Origin: Petrosia ficiformis
Taxonomy: Eukaryota; Porifera; Demospongiae; Haplosclerida; Petrosiidae
DNA: 64,000 nucleotides
Direction of reading: 5' to 3'
Assembly: GCA_947044365.1 (NCBI GenBank)
Contig: OX345637.1
Span: forward strand, 248,001 to 312,000
Below are positions 9,704 to 22,033 of the stretch, one piece after another. The notes beneath the pieces are model-generated. The model saw only the letters and a program-made list of their open reading frames with translations, did no database searches and was not told where the DNA came from. The number at the start of each line of letters is the position of its first letter. The stretch's first letter is position 1. The position numbers and the translations under genes are program-made.

Positions 9704-11931
9704 ATGGCTACTAGTAAGTGAATTATATATCTGTTTATATCTTGTTACATACATGATAGACTATATCAGATAAATAAGTTATTAATATTATCACATATGA
9801 TAATTATTAGTTAGTTATTAATAAACAAGTAGCTACTGGTTTATAAATATGTGTGTTACTTGTCATGTTATTATAATAATGTATTGATTATTTATTATCA
9901 GCTCAATATACGTTGGAAAAGAGAGCTTTCCACTCCAGTATTGTCATTAGAGATAACTTGTATGTATGGGGAGGATTACAGGCTGGCCTTCCTCAAGTAC
10001 ATGACAATGAAGGGAAGAGGAAATTTACGTCATTTGTTGATATATTCCATCTACCTACATCCGAATGGAAGAGTAAATCCACTACTGATACTCCTCCCTC
10101 AGGAGTGTTCCACTGTACTTGTACTCACATAAGAAACACTATCTACTACTTCGGAGGAAGATGTAAAGTTGATGATTGTTATCATAACAACTTGTATGAA
10201 CTCAACACTATTACTAATAAGTGGCGAGAAATTGTTAACAGTACTCCTGATAATGTACCAATGAGAAAGAGTAACTGTGGAATGATATCATTCAATATAA
10301 ATGGAAAAGATAAGTTATTACTTGTGGGAGGATTAGGACCAATACCAGTCACTACACACTCCCATTCTCAATATGTTCCTCGCCCTAAGAAACCAAATCG
10401 TTGCTTCACAAATGAGGTACACCTCATGTGTGTATCCTCATCACCAGGTATTACATGACTCATATTATATATTACATCATAATGATGTCATGTATTTTCT
10501 TCAGGTCAATGGATAGTACCTGTCATAACAGGTACTCGTCCACCACCATGTGGCTTTTTCACTCTCCACACACTTCCTGGCAACAGAAGTGTAATGTTTG
10601 GAGGGGTTACTATTGATGAGACTGGTGAACATCGTGTTGATGATGTATTCCTATTAACATATTCACAAGATACAATAGTGAGTTGTATTATAATATTAAT
10701 AATGTAGTTATCATAATTCATTCATTATTAATGACAAGTGATAGTTATCATTATACTCAATGTGGTAACTGATTTCATTAGTACATGTTAATATTATATA
10801 ATGTGTTAGTAATATAATGAATATATTCAGTACATATAGAGTATTGTGATAAAGCTGATAGTTGTTTGGTTGTTGTAGTTGAGTGATATATCAACTGGTG
10901 ACTAAATCCAATGATCCTGTGTTTAATCCATAGTGAATATCAGCTTTTCACTATCCTCTTCAGTCTCATATCATACATGTATATACATTATAATCAGAAT
11001 TATTAAAAGATATAATTGTTATATAATAATATTTTCATAATTATTTTCATAATTGCAATTATTCATATAATTGTTTCTGTATAGGATTTTCAGAAAGTAG
11101 TCAAACCAGGTGACACTAGAGTGAAATGGCCTAATGGTAGAAGGTACCATGCCAGTAGTATCATCAAAACTATATCATCAAATAAAGAAGATACATTTCA
11201 CTTACTTGTATTGGGTGGTCGAGATGAGAATATGAAACTACTCACTGACTGTTGGATTCTTAATTTATCTAGTGTGAAATGGTTTCAGGTAATATACATA
11301 ATAATTATGATAATGTAGAATTAACTGTTGTCATTATCTCATAACTAAAAGTAATTTTAAAAGAGTACATCTAGTATCATGAAACTAGCACACATTTAAT
11401 TAAAATAGAATATACCACATAACATTATCAACACACAACATGTAATCATGATTCATTTGTTTTAATAATTGGATATAAATAGATTAAAGTATGTGTGTTA
11501 AATAATAACTTTTAATTAACTTATCTCTTCGTTTTTCAAAATGATCTTTCCTCTTTATATAATATTATAATTCATATTGTTTATATTAATTTATTCATCT
11601 CTTCAGATTGATCTTCCAGAATCAGTCACTAAGAGATATGCACATTCCCTCTCCACATTCTATATATCCAAACATTATATATGGATTTTGGTGACTGGAG
11701 GATGGAGAGATGGTGGTGTTCAAGTCACTGATCCATGCATTACAATGATTGTTGAATTAGGTATGATAATTATTATAATATATAATATAAGATACTATGT
11801 AGTAACCATAGTAACAATCATTTAGTTATGAATTACGAACTACAATACACTATATACAACTATATATTACATACACTATAATTATTGTAATATTTCTACA
11901 CACACACACACACGCACACACACACACACAC

Positions 11932-11972
<41 letters not shown>

Positions 11973-12789
11973 CAATATTCCAGATAACCAGTGGTCTGTT
12001 GGTAACATCATGGATTCTAATGACATTGGTAAGAAAGACCAGTATCAGAAACGACTGTTTGATCGTCTCATAGAGGGGAGGGGAGATAACCAGATAATGG
12101 AGATGAGATTAGCTCTACCTGATTCATCATCTACTAGTAGAGTGAGTGATAACTCAAGAGAAAAGGATAGACAAATAGATGAACTAACACATCAACTAAG
12201 AGAATCAGAGGAGAGTAGACAAGAGGTTAGTCGACGATTAGAACATGTCAGGAGAGAAGCACAACAAGAGAGAAACCAGCAGCAGAGAGATATTCAGGAG
12301 AAAGATCGACTGCTTCATCTTCAGGAAGTTGAGATTCGACGAGTCAAGGAAAGTACTCAAGAACTCCAAAAAAGTGACAATTATCAAAAGGAAACTATCT
12401 TGAAACTTGAACAAAACTCCCAAAATATTGAATGTAGAAAATGTTTCCATGATCTGCTAAAGAAGCCACCAGAGTCTAAAGATGTTTTTCACTTAGTTAG
12501 GCAGAACATGTCAGCTGACTGGCATGTTCTAGGCGGACAGTTAAATGTTGGAATGAATTTTCGTGAAGGTTTAAGGAGAGAAAGCCTCAATAATGAAATA
12601 AAACTGGAGAAAGTGCTAATCGAGTGGATTGGTAATGAAACATCAGATGTCACTTGGGAGGTCATTATAAAAGCACTGGAGGCATGTCGAAGAAAAGATG
12701 TGGCTAAAAAAATTACCAAGTATTTAGAAGAGCAAGACACATATGACAAATACATAGGCTTTGATGATTTCACTCCTTTTTCATTGTAA
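9704..12789 (+). CDS. KCE-2: Kelch propeller / coiled coil / Death domain protein
   Basis: Predicted exons: 9704-9713, 9902-10447, 10505-10677, 11085-11288, 11607-11760, 11972-12789. They sum to 1905 nt (634 aa) with matching phases. The start ATG is the first in frame after an upstream stop in the paralogues; exon 1 codes only for MAT plus one base. Residues 1-362 carry six Kelch blades ([58 protein letters not shown]...LVLGG, YAHSLS...LVTGG). About 420-515 is a charged coiled coil. About 527-617 is a Death domain ([34 protein letters not shown]). No signal peptide or membrane helix was seen, so it is probably cytosolic. The coiled coil suggests oligomerisation and the Death domain a signalling output. 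The ligand is unknown. The last nucleotide of exon 1 is A rather than G, giving Thr instead of Gly at residue 4. Confidence 0.82.
11893..11971 (+). repeat. (CA)n tract forming the 3' end of KCE-2 intron 5
   Basis: About 75 bp of (CA)n with occasional G interruptions ends in CACAG, the acceptor for the terminal exon at 11972. It takes the place of a normal polypyrimidine tract. Confidence 0.75.
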
Positions 12790-12916
12790 TATTGTTACAT
12801 AATTTTTTTTGCTAGCTACAAATTCCTAATATTTTGCCAATAATTGAATAGTTTTAGTTTTTATAATGTTAGTGGCTATTTTGTTTAATGTTTATAGTTG
12901 ATTGAAGATAGTACTT

Positions 12917-13818
12917 GAGAACATGTGGTCAACGTAACACGGGAATATAAGATGTATGGGCGTGTCAAAACAAAACAGCAGAATTTCAAATATTTCTTCT
13001 TCGTTTAGATCAACCAATACGACCTCCTCCAGTAGAACCACCCTTACCAGGGGTGTTCAACTAAACAAAGAGATGGAGCCATTAAATGGCACCATCTACA
13101 ACTCTGGTGCCACTACTGTGATGATAAATTAACTAACATGTTTTTAGAATTATAGTGTATCGTTGAAAGAAAAAAGCGTTTATAAAAATGAAATTAAAAG
13201 TAAATGAAACAGCTGTCCAGAACTTACATTTCATCAACACTATTATTATCAGTTGATTGTGTTGGAGAAGTAGCTGAGCTAGAACAAGCCATTTTATGAA
13301 GAAAAGATAGTTTGTGCCATCATGAATGGGCAGAATGGCATTTCTATCTACTGCGCATGCACATATCCTATGACTTTGATACTTTTGAAGTTCACTTTGG
13401 TGCCAAAATCAGGCCTTCTTGTCACCAAGAGACTTTGTTTGTCCCCAAATTTGGCGAAAAAGCGACAGATTTTCACCCGGCCCTGACCCTTACTTTTATC
13501 AGCTGCTAAAGAAGTTGTGGTTTTGTTACTATTTATAGTAGTGAAAGCTACATAAACAGTTATAGTTATTAAGGATATTCTTACCTACTAATTTGTTACA
13601 TATACATGCATATAGTTATATTAGTGATATTGTGTTTATACATACAATAGCAACTCGTACATGGAGTAATGTGAATCAGTGTTATATGTGAGACTAAAAA
13701 CAAAGAGATAGCTATAAGAGGAGGGGAACCACCTCGTAGATATGGACATGCTTGTGTTCTATATAATGGTAGGATATACATGTTTGGTGGTAGAAATGAT
13801 GATGATGGATCATTAAGG
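12917..13818 (+). pseudogene. KLHDC3-like 5' fragment, unit 2
   Basis: This stretch aligns with the promoter, exon 1 and exon 2 of the intact KLHDC3-like gene at 34065. The start codon is lost (AAAATGGCAGAA became AAACAGCAGAA) and a 438-bp hAT element splits exon 1 at 13048. Most of exon 1 and its intron is deleted after GCTGCTAAAGAAG. The exon-2 relic (AACTCGTACATGGAGTAATG on) has an insertion that creates a TGA. All exons after exon 2 are absent. Confidence 0.8.
13048..13485. mobile_element. hAT-type element, 438 bp, 8-bp target duplication
   Basis: Inserted in the KLHDC3-like fragment. The left end is CAGGGGTGTTCAACT and the right end is TTTTCACCCGGCCCTG (starting CAGGG on the other strand). 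It is flanked by ACCCTTAC at 13040-13047 and 13486-13493. The uninterrupted site is present at 26461 on (CCACCCTTACTTTTATC). No transposase ORF. A relative sits at 48093-48385. Confidence 0.88.
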
Positions 13819-13839
13819 GTAGGATATCTATATTAGGGC

Positions 13840-14141
13840 TTTGGAAAAGTGTTTGAAGTTCAAACCTTGTTAATTTGCTATGCATTTGATGTTCCTATTC
13901 ACTGCCATGCTCACTTTAATGATAGTACATATGAACTTGTACAATCTAAGTGTGTGGTTAATAATGTGCCTTAAGATTGTGTTGATGGTTGCTTCTTTCT
14001 CATTTCTCAGTCTAAATCGAAGTTGAACAGCAACAGGAACAAGACCAATACTAGTTATAAAGTAATAATCCAGTTGTGGAGGCTTTCTATAGCCACTCAA
14101 GGTGAGAGAAACATTGATAAAAGTACATGTGAGCCTTCAAA
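13840..14141. mobile_element. Dispersed MITE-like repeat (copy 1)
   Basis: About 300 bp, shared with units 3 and 4 and, in reverse orientation, with 37908-38206 and 42345-42640. Shared marks are GAACAGCAACAGGAACAAGAC, GGAGGCTTTCTATAGCCA, and CACATGTACTTTTATCAATG on the other strand. The best-preserved copy (37908) has GGCTTCAAAGG/CCTTTGAAGC ends. No coding capacity. Confidence 0.6.
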
Positions 14142-14516
14142 TCTTTTTTTTGTTGTTGTTTTTAGGTTCAAATATTGTCCTTTGTCTCATGATGTGTTTA
14201 GTTAGAGTACATACACATATATGTGTGTAGTTATCATCCATAATATACTGTGTGATGTCATATGATTATAATCAATGTTGTATTGAAATTATGGTTAGTA
14301 CAGTTCATATTAGATACACACATTGTGAGTGTGACATAAGTGTACATGTTATCATGTGTTAAGTAATAGTACTGTATATCATTATACACATGTATATATG
14401 TAATATAACCACTAGTGAATTGGGGCTAGTACATAAAGTACAGTATAATACATTAAGTTTATACTTGTACATTATTAAGATATGTATTCATTATTATGAT
14501 GTATGTTTTATTTCAG

Positions 14517-14915
14517 TATCTCCATTTTATTTTGATGATATAAGAGAGTCATTTATTCATGTGTGTCACGATGTACTCAGTATATAGTTATTAAATATAA
14601 TATTTATATTAATAATGTATAATTATAGGTACTAAAGATCATAGTGTGGTTTTCAGTGTGTGTAAGACATTCAGTAAAGATTGGAAGTTCATAGGATCAG
14701 CTCTGGGAGTTAATATAAACGCACTTCAATCTATAGAAAAGAACTGTAAAAATAATAAGGAAATGATACTTGAGATGCTCGCCTCATGGTTAAGAAGAGA
14801 GTCGAAGGAACAGCCAGTACCTTCCTGGAATATATTACTCACAATACTCTCTGAATATGACAGAATAGAAACTGAACAAATTGCTAGTAAATGTGTTTGT
14901 AAACATGTAAAATAA
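14517..14915 (+). CDS. Death-domain C-terminal exon pair, unit 3
   Basis: Exons 14517-14579 and 14629-14915 join in frame (A|GT) to encode SPFYFDDIRESFIHVCHDVLS, then TKDHSVVFSVCKTFSKDWKF, IGSALGVNINALQS, LEMLASWLRRESKEQ, SWNILLTILSEYDRIETEQI and KCVCKHVK, stop. The pattern (W..IG..LG, LEMLASW, WNILLTIL) is that of a Death domain, different in sequence from the Death effector at the end of KCE-2 and KCE-3. The 5' exon needs one nucleotide from a further upstream exon that I could not find. KLHDC3-like exon 2 ends in phase 0 and does not fit. It is either the 3' end of a gene with undetected exons or an open relic. It lies 600 bp upstream of KCE-3. Confidence 0.55.
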
Positions 14916-14941
14916 TAATTATTAGGAAGATTGTGTTTCAT

Positions 14942-15310
14942 ATTACCCTCACTGCAAAGTGTAGGTGGAAGGGTATATGGTAATCATATTGTGTCTGTCT
15001 GTGTGTGTGTGTGTGCGTGTTCACAAAACAAATATTGGTGACTCCAACGTGCAGCACTACTGGTAGGCGTCAAATTACATAAAGCGGGATCAAAAATAGC
15101 AAGAGGCTTTTGCTAAAACTCTTTGGTTATAAAGTTATAAGTACAGCTCTTTGTATTTTGCTTTATAGTGGTGTAAGTACTTATGTACGGTTATATGGAA
15201 GTGGTTTGTTTAATTTTAGATCCTATGTTAGCCTCTCAACCTTGTTCACATGCTTTTTGGGTTTTGACGTCCCTACATCTTCTCAAGTTTCATTTTTATG
15301 TTTTTATTAT
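14942..15310. repeat. Dispersed repeat (TACCCTCACTGCA... family)
   Basis: Starts ATTACCCTCACTGCAAAGTG, then GTAGGTGGAAGGGTATATGG and a TG-rich run. The same sequence sits at the same place in units 4 (21469) and 5 (28491). Related copies are at 1705 and, inverted, at 30788-31545. Non-coding. Confidence 0.6.
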
Positions 15311-15418
15311 TGTTGTCTGATAATGATATAATTATGTGTTAATTATTATAATTATTATGAATACAGTAATAATTGTAATTTACAATAATAATTCTGTTTA
15401 TAATAAATTCATAAATGA

Positions 15419-15436
15419 TCACATGACATCATGTGA
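15419..15436. promoter_or_regulatory. Palindromic M-box pair upstream of KCE-3
   Basis: TCACATGA-CA-TCATGTGA, 79 bp before the KCE-3 start codon, unchanged from the other units. Confidence 0.5.
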
Positions 15437-15514
15437 TGTCTCAGCAACCAGAACTAGTGCAGAACTCATCAGGGTGATCCTCACTACTCTCCTCAAGTCT
15501 TTATTCGTCTCTCA

Positions 15515-17856
15515 ATGGCTACTGGTAAGTGAATTATATATCTATTTATATCTATTTACATACATGATAGACTATATCAGATAAATAAGTTATTAATATT
15601 ATCACATATGATAATTATTAGTTAGTTATTAATAAACAAGTAGCTACTGGTTTATAAATATGTGTGTTACTTGTCATGTTATTATAATCATGTATTAATT
15701 ATTTATTATCAGGTCAATATAAGTTCAAAGAGAGAGCTTGCCACTCCAGTATTGTCATTAGAGATAACTTGTATGTATGGGGAGGAGAGCAGACTGGCCT
15801 TCCTGATGTACATGACAATGAAGAGAAGAGGAAATTTACATCATCTGTGGATACATTCCATCTACCTACATCCAAATGGGAGAGGAAATTCACTACTGGT
15901 ACTCCACCTTCAGGAGTGTTGGATTATGCTTGTACTCACATAGGGGACACTATCTACTACTTTGGAGGAAGCTGTAAATTTGATGATTGCTATCATAACA
16001 ACTTGTATGAACTCAACACTATTACTAATAAGTGGGGAGAAATTGTTAACAGTACTCCTGATAATGTACCAATGAGAAAGAGTAACTGTGGAATGATATC
16101 ATTCAATATAAATGGAAAAGATAAGTTATTATTTGTGGGAGGATATGGACCAACACCAGTCACTACACACTCCCATTCTCAATATGTTACTAATCCTAAC
16201 GACCCAAATTATTGCTACACAAATGAGATACACCTCATGTGTGTATCCTCATCACCAGGTATTACATGACTCATATTATATATTACATCATAATGATATC
16301 ATGTATTTTCTTCAGGTCAATGGATAGTACCTGTCATAACAGGTACTCGTCCACCACCATGTGGCTTTTTCACTCTCCACACACTTCCTGGCAACAGAAG
16401 TGTGATGTTTGGAGGGGTTACTATTGATGAGACTGGTGAACATCGTGTTGATGATGTATTCCTATTAACATATTCACAAGATACAATAGTGAGTTGTATT
16501 ATAATATTAATAATGTAGTTATCATAATTCATTCATTATTAATGACAAGTGATAGTTATCATTATACTCAATGTGGTAACTGATTTCATTAGTACATGTT
16601 AATATTATATAATGTGTTAGTAATATAATGAATATATTGAGTACATATAGAGTATTGTGATAAAGCTGATAGTTGTTTGGTTGTTGTAGTTGAGTGATAT
16701 ATCAACTGGTGACTAAATCCAGTGATCCTGTGTTTAATCCATAGTGAATATCAGCTTTTCACTATCCTCTTTAGTCTCATATCATACATGTATATACATT
16801 ATAATCAAAATTATTAAAAGATATAGTTGTTATATAATAATATTTTCGTAATAATTTTCATAATTGCAATTATTCATATAATTGTTTCTGTATAGGATTT
16901 TCAGAAAGTAGTCAAACCAGGTGACACTAGAGGGCAATGGCCTAAGGGTAGAAGGTACCATGCCAGTACTATCATCAAAACTATATCATCAAATAAAGAA
17001 GATACATTTCACTTACTTGTATTGGGTGGTCGAGATGAGAATTTTGAAACACTCACTGACTGTTGGATTCTTAATTTATCTAGTGTGAAATGGTTTCAGG
17101 TAATATACATAATAATTATGATAATGTAGAATTAACTGTTGTCATTATCTCATAACTAAAAGTAATTTTAAAAGAGTACATCTAGTATCATGAAACTAGC
17201 ACACATTTAATTAAAATAGTAGTGATGTGCGATACGTATCGATATATCGAAATATCGATATTTTCGTTGAATATCGTGATACAATATTAGCTTTTGGGTG
17301 TATCGATACACTGGAATGGACAGTTTAGTAAACATGGTTTTTCTAATTTGTCTAATTTGATACCTAAAAGCAATCATAACAAGCTAGTGTGTATAACTTT
17401 CATTGATTTCTTTTACCATTTCTTGACAAATACAACCAAATAAGGACATTTATTTACATTTTATAAGTGTTTCAGTATTATTTCAAATATCGTGATACGG
17501 TATCAAATCGTGATATTTTTGGCAGCGATACGCAATACTATTATTTAGTTGTATCGCACATCCCTATAAAATAGAATATACAACATAACATTATCAACAC
17601 AGAAACATGTAATCATGATTCATTAGTTTTTATATTAGAAAATGATCTTTTCCCTTATATATATTACAATTCATATTGTTTATATTAATATATTCATCTC
17701 TTCAGATTGATCTTCCAGAATCAGTCACTAAGAGAGGTAGCCATTCCCTCTCCACATTCTATATATCCAAACAATGTGTATGGCTTGTGGTGACTGGAGG
17801 ATTGATAGATGATGATGATAGTGATGATGATGATGACGATGATGATGATGATGACA

Positions 17857-17919
<63 letters not shown>

Positions 17920-19328
17920 TTCTAGTCACTGATCCATACATTACAATGATTGTTGAATTAGGTATGATAATTATTATAATATATAATATTAGATACTATA
18001 TAGTAACCATAGTAACAATCATTTAGTTATGAATTACAACTAATTATGAACTACAATACACTATATACAACTAATTATAATATATATTACATACACTATA
18101 TCATATTATATAGCTAGTACTGTATATGTAATATTTAATAATACTCTACAGTAACCATAGTAACAATACATCTGTATTTTGGGATCTACTAATAAGTACT
18201 ACTTATTACATTGTGTAATATTAATATTGGTTATATACACATATGATAATGTATGGTTACTATGGTTACAGTGAATAGCTTATATGTATACTCCTACATA
18301 CACAAATATAATACATGGTAATTATATAATTATGTTTTTTTGATCTACTATATAGTAACAATATCATGTGATTGTGTATACATGTATATAGTTAAATATA
18401 GTGATCTATTAATCTACTATACAATATAAACAATAATCAAACCACAACTATATGTAGAATTGTAGATTATAGTTATTGTAGTATTTCTACACACACACAC
18501 ACACACACAGTCCATACTCCAGATAACCAGTGGTCCGTTGGTAACATCATGGATTCTAATGACATTGGTAAGAAAGACCAGTATCAGAAACGACTGTTTG
18601 ATCGTCTCATAGAGGGGAGGGGAGATAACCAGATAATAGAGATGAGATTAGCTCTACCCGATTCATCATCGACTAGTAGAGTGAGTGATAACTCAAGAGA
18701 AAAGGATAGACAAATAGATGAACTAACACATCAACTAAGAGAATCAGAGGAGAGTAGACAAGAGGTTAGTCGACGATTAGAACATGTCAGGAGAGAAGCA
18801 CAACAAGAGAGAAACCAGCAGCAGAGAGATATTCAGGAGAAAGATCGACTGCTTCATCTTCAGGAAGTTGAGATTCGACGAGTCAAGGAAAGTACTCAAG
18901 AACTCCAAAAAAGTGACAATTATCAAAAGGAAACTATCTTGAAACTTGAACAAAACTCCCAAAATATTGAACGTAGAAAATGTTTCCATGATCTGCTAAA
19001 GAAGCCACCAGAGTCTAAAGATGTTTTTCACTTAGTTAGGCAGAACATGTCAGCTGACTGGCATGTTCTAGGCGGACAGTTAAATGTTGGAATGAATTTT
19101 CGTGAAGGTTTAAGGAGAGAAAGCCTCAATAATGAAATAAAACTGGAGAAAGTGCTAATCGAGTGGATTGGTAATGAAACATCAGATGTCACTTGGGAGG
19201 TCATTATAAAAGCACTGGAGGCATGTCGAAGAAGAGATGTGGCTAAAAAAATTACCAAGTATTTAGAAGAGCAAGACACATATGACAAATACATAGGCTT
19301 TGATGATTTCACTCCTTTTTCATTGTAA
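15515..19328 (+). CDS. KCE-3: Kelch propeller / coiled coil / Death domain protein with poly-Asp loop
   Basis: Predicted exons: 15515-15524, 15713-16258, 16316-16488, 16896-17099, 17706-17961, 18511-19328, total 2007 nt (668 aa) in consistent phase. The start is [16 protein letters not shown]. Domain order is as in KCE-2: six Kelch blades, coiled coil, Death domain ([26 protein letters not shown]). The terminal exon is nearly identical to that of KCE-2. The Kelch N-terminus, however, resembles KCE-5 (YKFK, SKWER, GSC). Exon 5 is 102 nt longer than in KCE-2 because a GAT/GAC tract (17808-17918) encodes 37 residues, 35 of them Asp, directly after the Gly-Gly of blade 6. Intron 4 contains a 347-bp hAT insertion. 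Expected to act in the cytosol; the ligand is unknown. Confidence 0.82.
17220..17566. mobile_element. hAT-type MITE, 347 bp, in KCE-3 intron 4
   Basis: The ends TAGTGATGTGCGATAC and GTATCGCACATCCCTA are inverted repeats. An exact 8-bp target duplication TAAAATAG lies at 17212-17219 and 17567-17574. The paralogous empty site with one TAAAATAG is in KCE-2 (about 11401-11408) and in KCE-4. A second copy of the element is at 54188-54533. The interior begins with nested CGATAT palindromes and has no ORF. Confidence 0.92.
17808..17918 (+). repeat. Coding (GAT)n tract: poly-aspartate
   Basis: Thirty-seven GAT/GAC-type codons inside KCE-3 exon 5, interrupted by one AGT and one AAT, kept in frame. 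KCE-5 has a five-Asp version at the same place (about 31799-31815). KCE-2 and KCE-4 have none. Confidence 0.9.
18490..18510 (+). repeat. (CA)n tract forming the 3' end of KCE-3 intron 5
   Basis: The shortest version of the family's (CA)n-AG acceptor, about 20 bp, ending at 18510 directly before the terminal exon. Confidence 0.7.
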
Positions 19329-19455
19329 TATTGTTACATAATTTTTTTTGCTAGCTACAAATTCCTAATATTTTGCCAATAATTGAATAGTTTTAGTTTT
19401 TATAATGTTAGTGGCTATTTTGTTTAATGTTTATAGTTGATTGAAGATAGTACTT

Positions 19456-20356
19456 GAGAACATGTGGTCAACGTAACACGGGAATATAAGATGTATGGGC
19501 GTGTCAAAACAAAACAGCAGAATTTCAAATATTTCTTCTTCGTTTAGATCAACTAATACGACCTCCTCCAGTAGAACCACCCTTACCAGGGGTGTTCAAC
19601 TAAACAAAGAGATGGAGCCATTAAATGGCACCATCTACAACTCTGGTGCCACTACTGTGATGATAAATTAACTAACATGTTTTTAGAATTATAGTGTATC
19701 GTTGAAAGAAAAAAGCGTTTATAAAAATGAAATTAAAAGTAAATGAAACAGCTGTCCAGAACTTACATTTCATCAACACTATTATTATCAGTTGATTGTG
19801 TTGGAGAAGTAGCTGAGCTAGAACAAGCCATTTTATGAAGAAAAGATAGTTTGTGCCATCATGAATGGGAGAATGGCATTTCTATCTACTGTGCATGCAC
19901 ATATCCTATGACTTTGATACTTTTGAAGTTCACTTTGGTGCCAAAATCAGGCCTTCTTGTCACCAAGAGACTTTGTTTGTCCCCAAATTTGGCGAAAAAG
20001 CGACAGATTTTCACCCGGCCCTGACCCTTACTTTTATCAGCTGCTAAAGAAGTTGTGGTTTTGTTACTATTTATAGTAGTGAAAGCTACATAAACAGTTA
20101 TAGTTATTAAGAATATTCTTACCTACTAATTTGTTACATATACATGTATATAGTTATATTAGTGATATTGTGTTTATACATACAATAGCAACTCGTACAT
20201 GGAGTAATGTGAATCAGTGTTATATGTGAGACTAAAAACAAAGAGATAGCTATCAGAGGAGGGGAACCACCTCGTAGATATGGACATGCTTGTGTTCTAT
20301 ATAATGGTAGGATATACATGTTTGGTGGTAGAAATGATGATGATGGATCATTAAGG
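19456..20356 (+). pseudogene. KLHDC3-like 5' fragment, unit 3
   Basis: Nearly identical to the fragment at 12917-13818: lost start codon, the same hAT insertion at the same base, the same deletion and the same broken exon 2. The shared lesions show that unit 2 and unit 3 arose by duplication after this gene fragment was already dead. Confidence 0.8.
19587..20023. mobile_element. hAT-type element, 437 bp (duplicate of 13048-13485)
   Basis: Same ends, same ACCCTTAC target duplications (19579-19586 and 20024-20031) and same insertion point as in unit 2, so it was copied with the unit rather than inserted twice. Confidence 0.88.
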
Positions 20357-20377
20357 GTAGGATATCTATATTAGGGC

Positions 20378-20678
20378 TTTGGAAAAGTGTTTGAAGTTCA
20401 AACCATGTTAATTTGCTATGCATTTGATGTTCCTATTCACTGCCATGCTCACTTTAATGATAGTACATATGAACTTGTACAATCTAAAGTGTGTGGTTAA
20501 TAATGTGCCTTAAGATTGTGTTGATGGTTGCTTCTTTCTCATTTCTCAGTCTAAATCGAAGTTGAACAGCAACAGGAACAAGACCAATACTAGTTATAAA
20601 GTAATAATCCAGTTGTGGAGGCTTTCTATAGCCACTCAAGGTGAGAGAAACATTGATAAAAGTACATGTGAGCCTTTT
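20378..20678. mobile_element. Dispersed MITE-like repeat (copy 2)
   Basis: Same element and position in the unit as 13840-14141, with few differences. Confidence 0.6.
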
Positions 20679-21043
20679 TTTTTGTTGTTTTTAGGTTCGA
20701 ATATTGTCCTTTGTCTCATGATGTGTTTAGTTAGAGTACATACACATATATGTGTGTACTTGTCATCTATAATATACTGTGTGATGTCATATGATTATAA
20801 TCAATGTAGTACTGAAATTGTGGTTAGTACAGTTCATATTAGATACACACATTGTGAGTGTGACATAAGTGTACATGTTATCATGTGTTAAGTAATAGTA
20901 CTGTATATCATTATACACATGTATATATGTAATATAACCACTAGTGAATTGGGGCTAGTACATAAAGTACAGTATAATACATTAAGTTTATACTTGTACA
21001 TTATTAAGATATGTATTCATTATTATGATGTGTTTTATTTCAG

Positions 21044-21442
21044 TATCTCCATTTTATTTTGATGATATAAGAGTGTCATTTATTCATGTGTGTCACTATG
21101 TACTCAGTATATACTTATTAAATATAATATTCATATTAATAATGTACAATTATAGGTACTAAAGATCATAGTGTGGTTTTCAGTGTGTGTAAGACATTCA
21201 GTAAAGATTGGAAGTTCATAGGATCAGCTCTGGGAGTTCATATAAACACACTTCAATCTATAGAAAAGAACTGTAAAAATAATAAGGAAATGATACTTGA
21301 GATGCTTACCTCATGGTTGAGAAGGGAGATGAAGGAACAGCCAGTACCTTCCTGGAATATATTACTCATAATACTCTCTGAATATGACAGAATAGAAACT
21401 GAACAAATTGCTAGTAAATGTGTTTGTAAACATGTAAAATAA
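21044..21442 (+). CDS. Death-domain C-terminal exon pair, unit 4
   Basis: Exons 21044-21106 and 21156-21442, the same structure as in unit 3. They encode VFSVCKTFSKDWKFIGSALG, then LEMLTSWLRREMKEQ, SWNILLIILSEYDRIETEQI and KCVCKHVK, stop. The domain is complete. Substitutions relative to unit 3 are few (for example N to H before INTLQS, A to T in LEMLTSW). No upstream exon was identified, so whether it is expressed on its own is unknown. Confidence 0.55.
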
Positions 21443-21468
21443 TAATTATTAGGAATATTGTGTTTCAT

Positions 21469-21840
21469 ATTACCCTCACTGCAAAGTGTAGGTGGAAGGG
21501 TATATGGTAATCATATTGTGTCTGTCTGTGTGTGTGTGCATGTTCACAAAACAAATATTGGTGACTCCAACGTGCAGCACTACTGGCAGGCGTCAAATTA
21601 CATAAAGCGGGATCAAAAATAACAAGAGGCTTTTGCTAAAATTCTTTGGTTATAAAGTTATAAGTACAACTCTTTGTATTTTGCTTTATAGTGGTGTAAG
21701 TACTTATTAGGGATATATGGAAGTGGTTTGTTTAATTTTGGGTCCTATGTTAGCCTCTCAACCTTGTTCACATGCTTTTTGGGTTTTGACGTCCCTACAT
21801 CTTCTCAACTTTCATTTTTATGTTTTTATTATTGTTGTCT
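21469..21840. repeat. Dispersed repeat (TACCCTCACTGCA... family), unit 4
   Basis: Counterpart of 14942-15310, same position between the Death exon pair and the KCE promoter. Confidence 0.6.
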
Positions 21841-21937
21841 GATAATGATATAATTATTATGAATACAGTAATAATTGTAATTTATAACAACAATTGTTCT
21901 TTATTATAATTATAAATTTAATTACATTCATAAATGA

Positions 21938-21955
21938 TCACATGACATCATGTGA
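21938..21955. promoter_or_regulatory. Palindromic M-box pair upstream of KCE-4
   Basis: TCACATGA-CA-TCATGTGA, 79 bp before the KCE-4 start codon. Confidence 0.5.
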
Positions 21956-22033
21956 TGTCTTAGCAACCAGTGCTAGTGCAGAACTCATCAGGGTGATCCT
22001 CACTACTCTCCTCAAGTCTTTATTCGTCTCTCA

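Noticed and set aside
9704..9713. Starting the KCE genes at the longer upstream frame that covers the promoter palindrome
   Set aside because: That frame is out of phase with Kelch exon 2, whereas ATGGCTACT followed by a consensus donor is in phase in all four genes and follows an in-frame stop.
12238..12773. Antisense ORFs opposite the KCE terminal exons (also 18777-19312 and 324-542)
   Set aside because: They mirror conserved plus-strand coding sequence and have no domain pattern or splice context of their own.
17759..17941. Poly-serine ORF on the minus strand
   Set aside because: It is the antisense of the GAT tract in KCE-3 exon 5.
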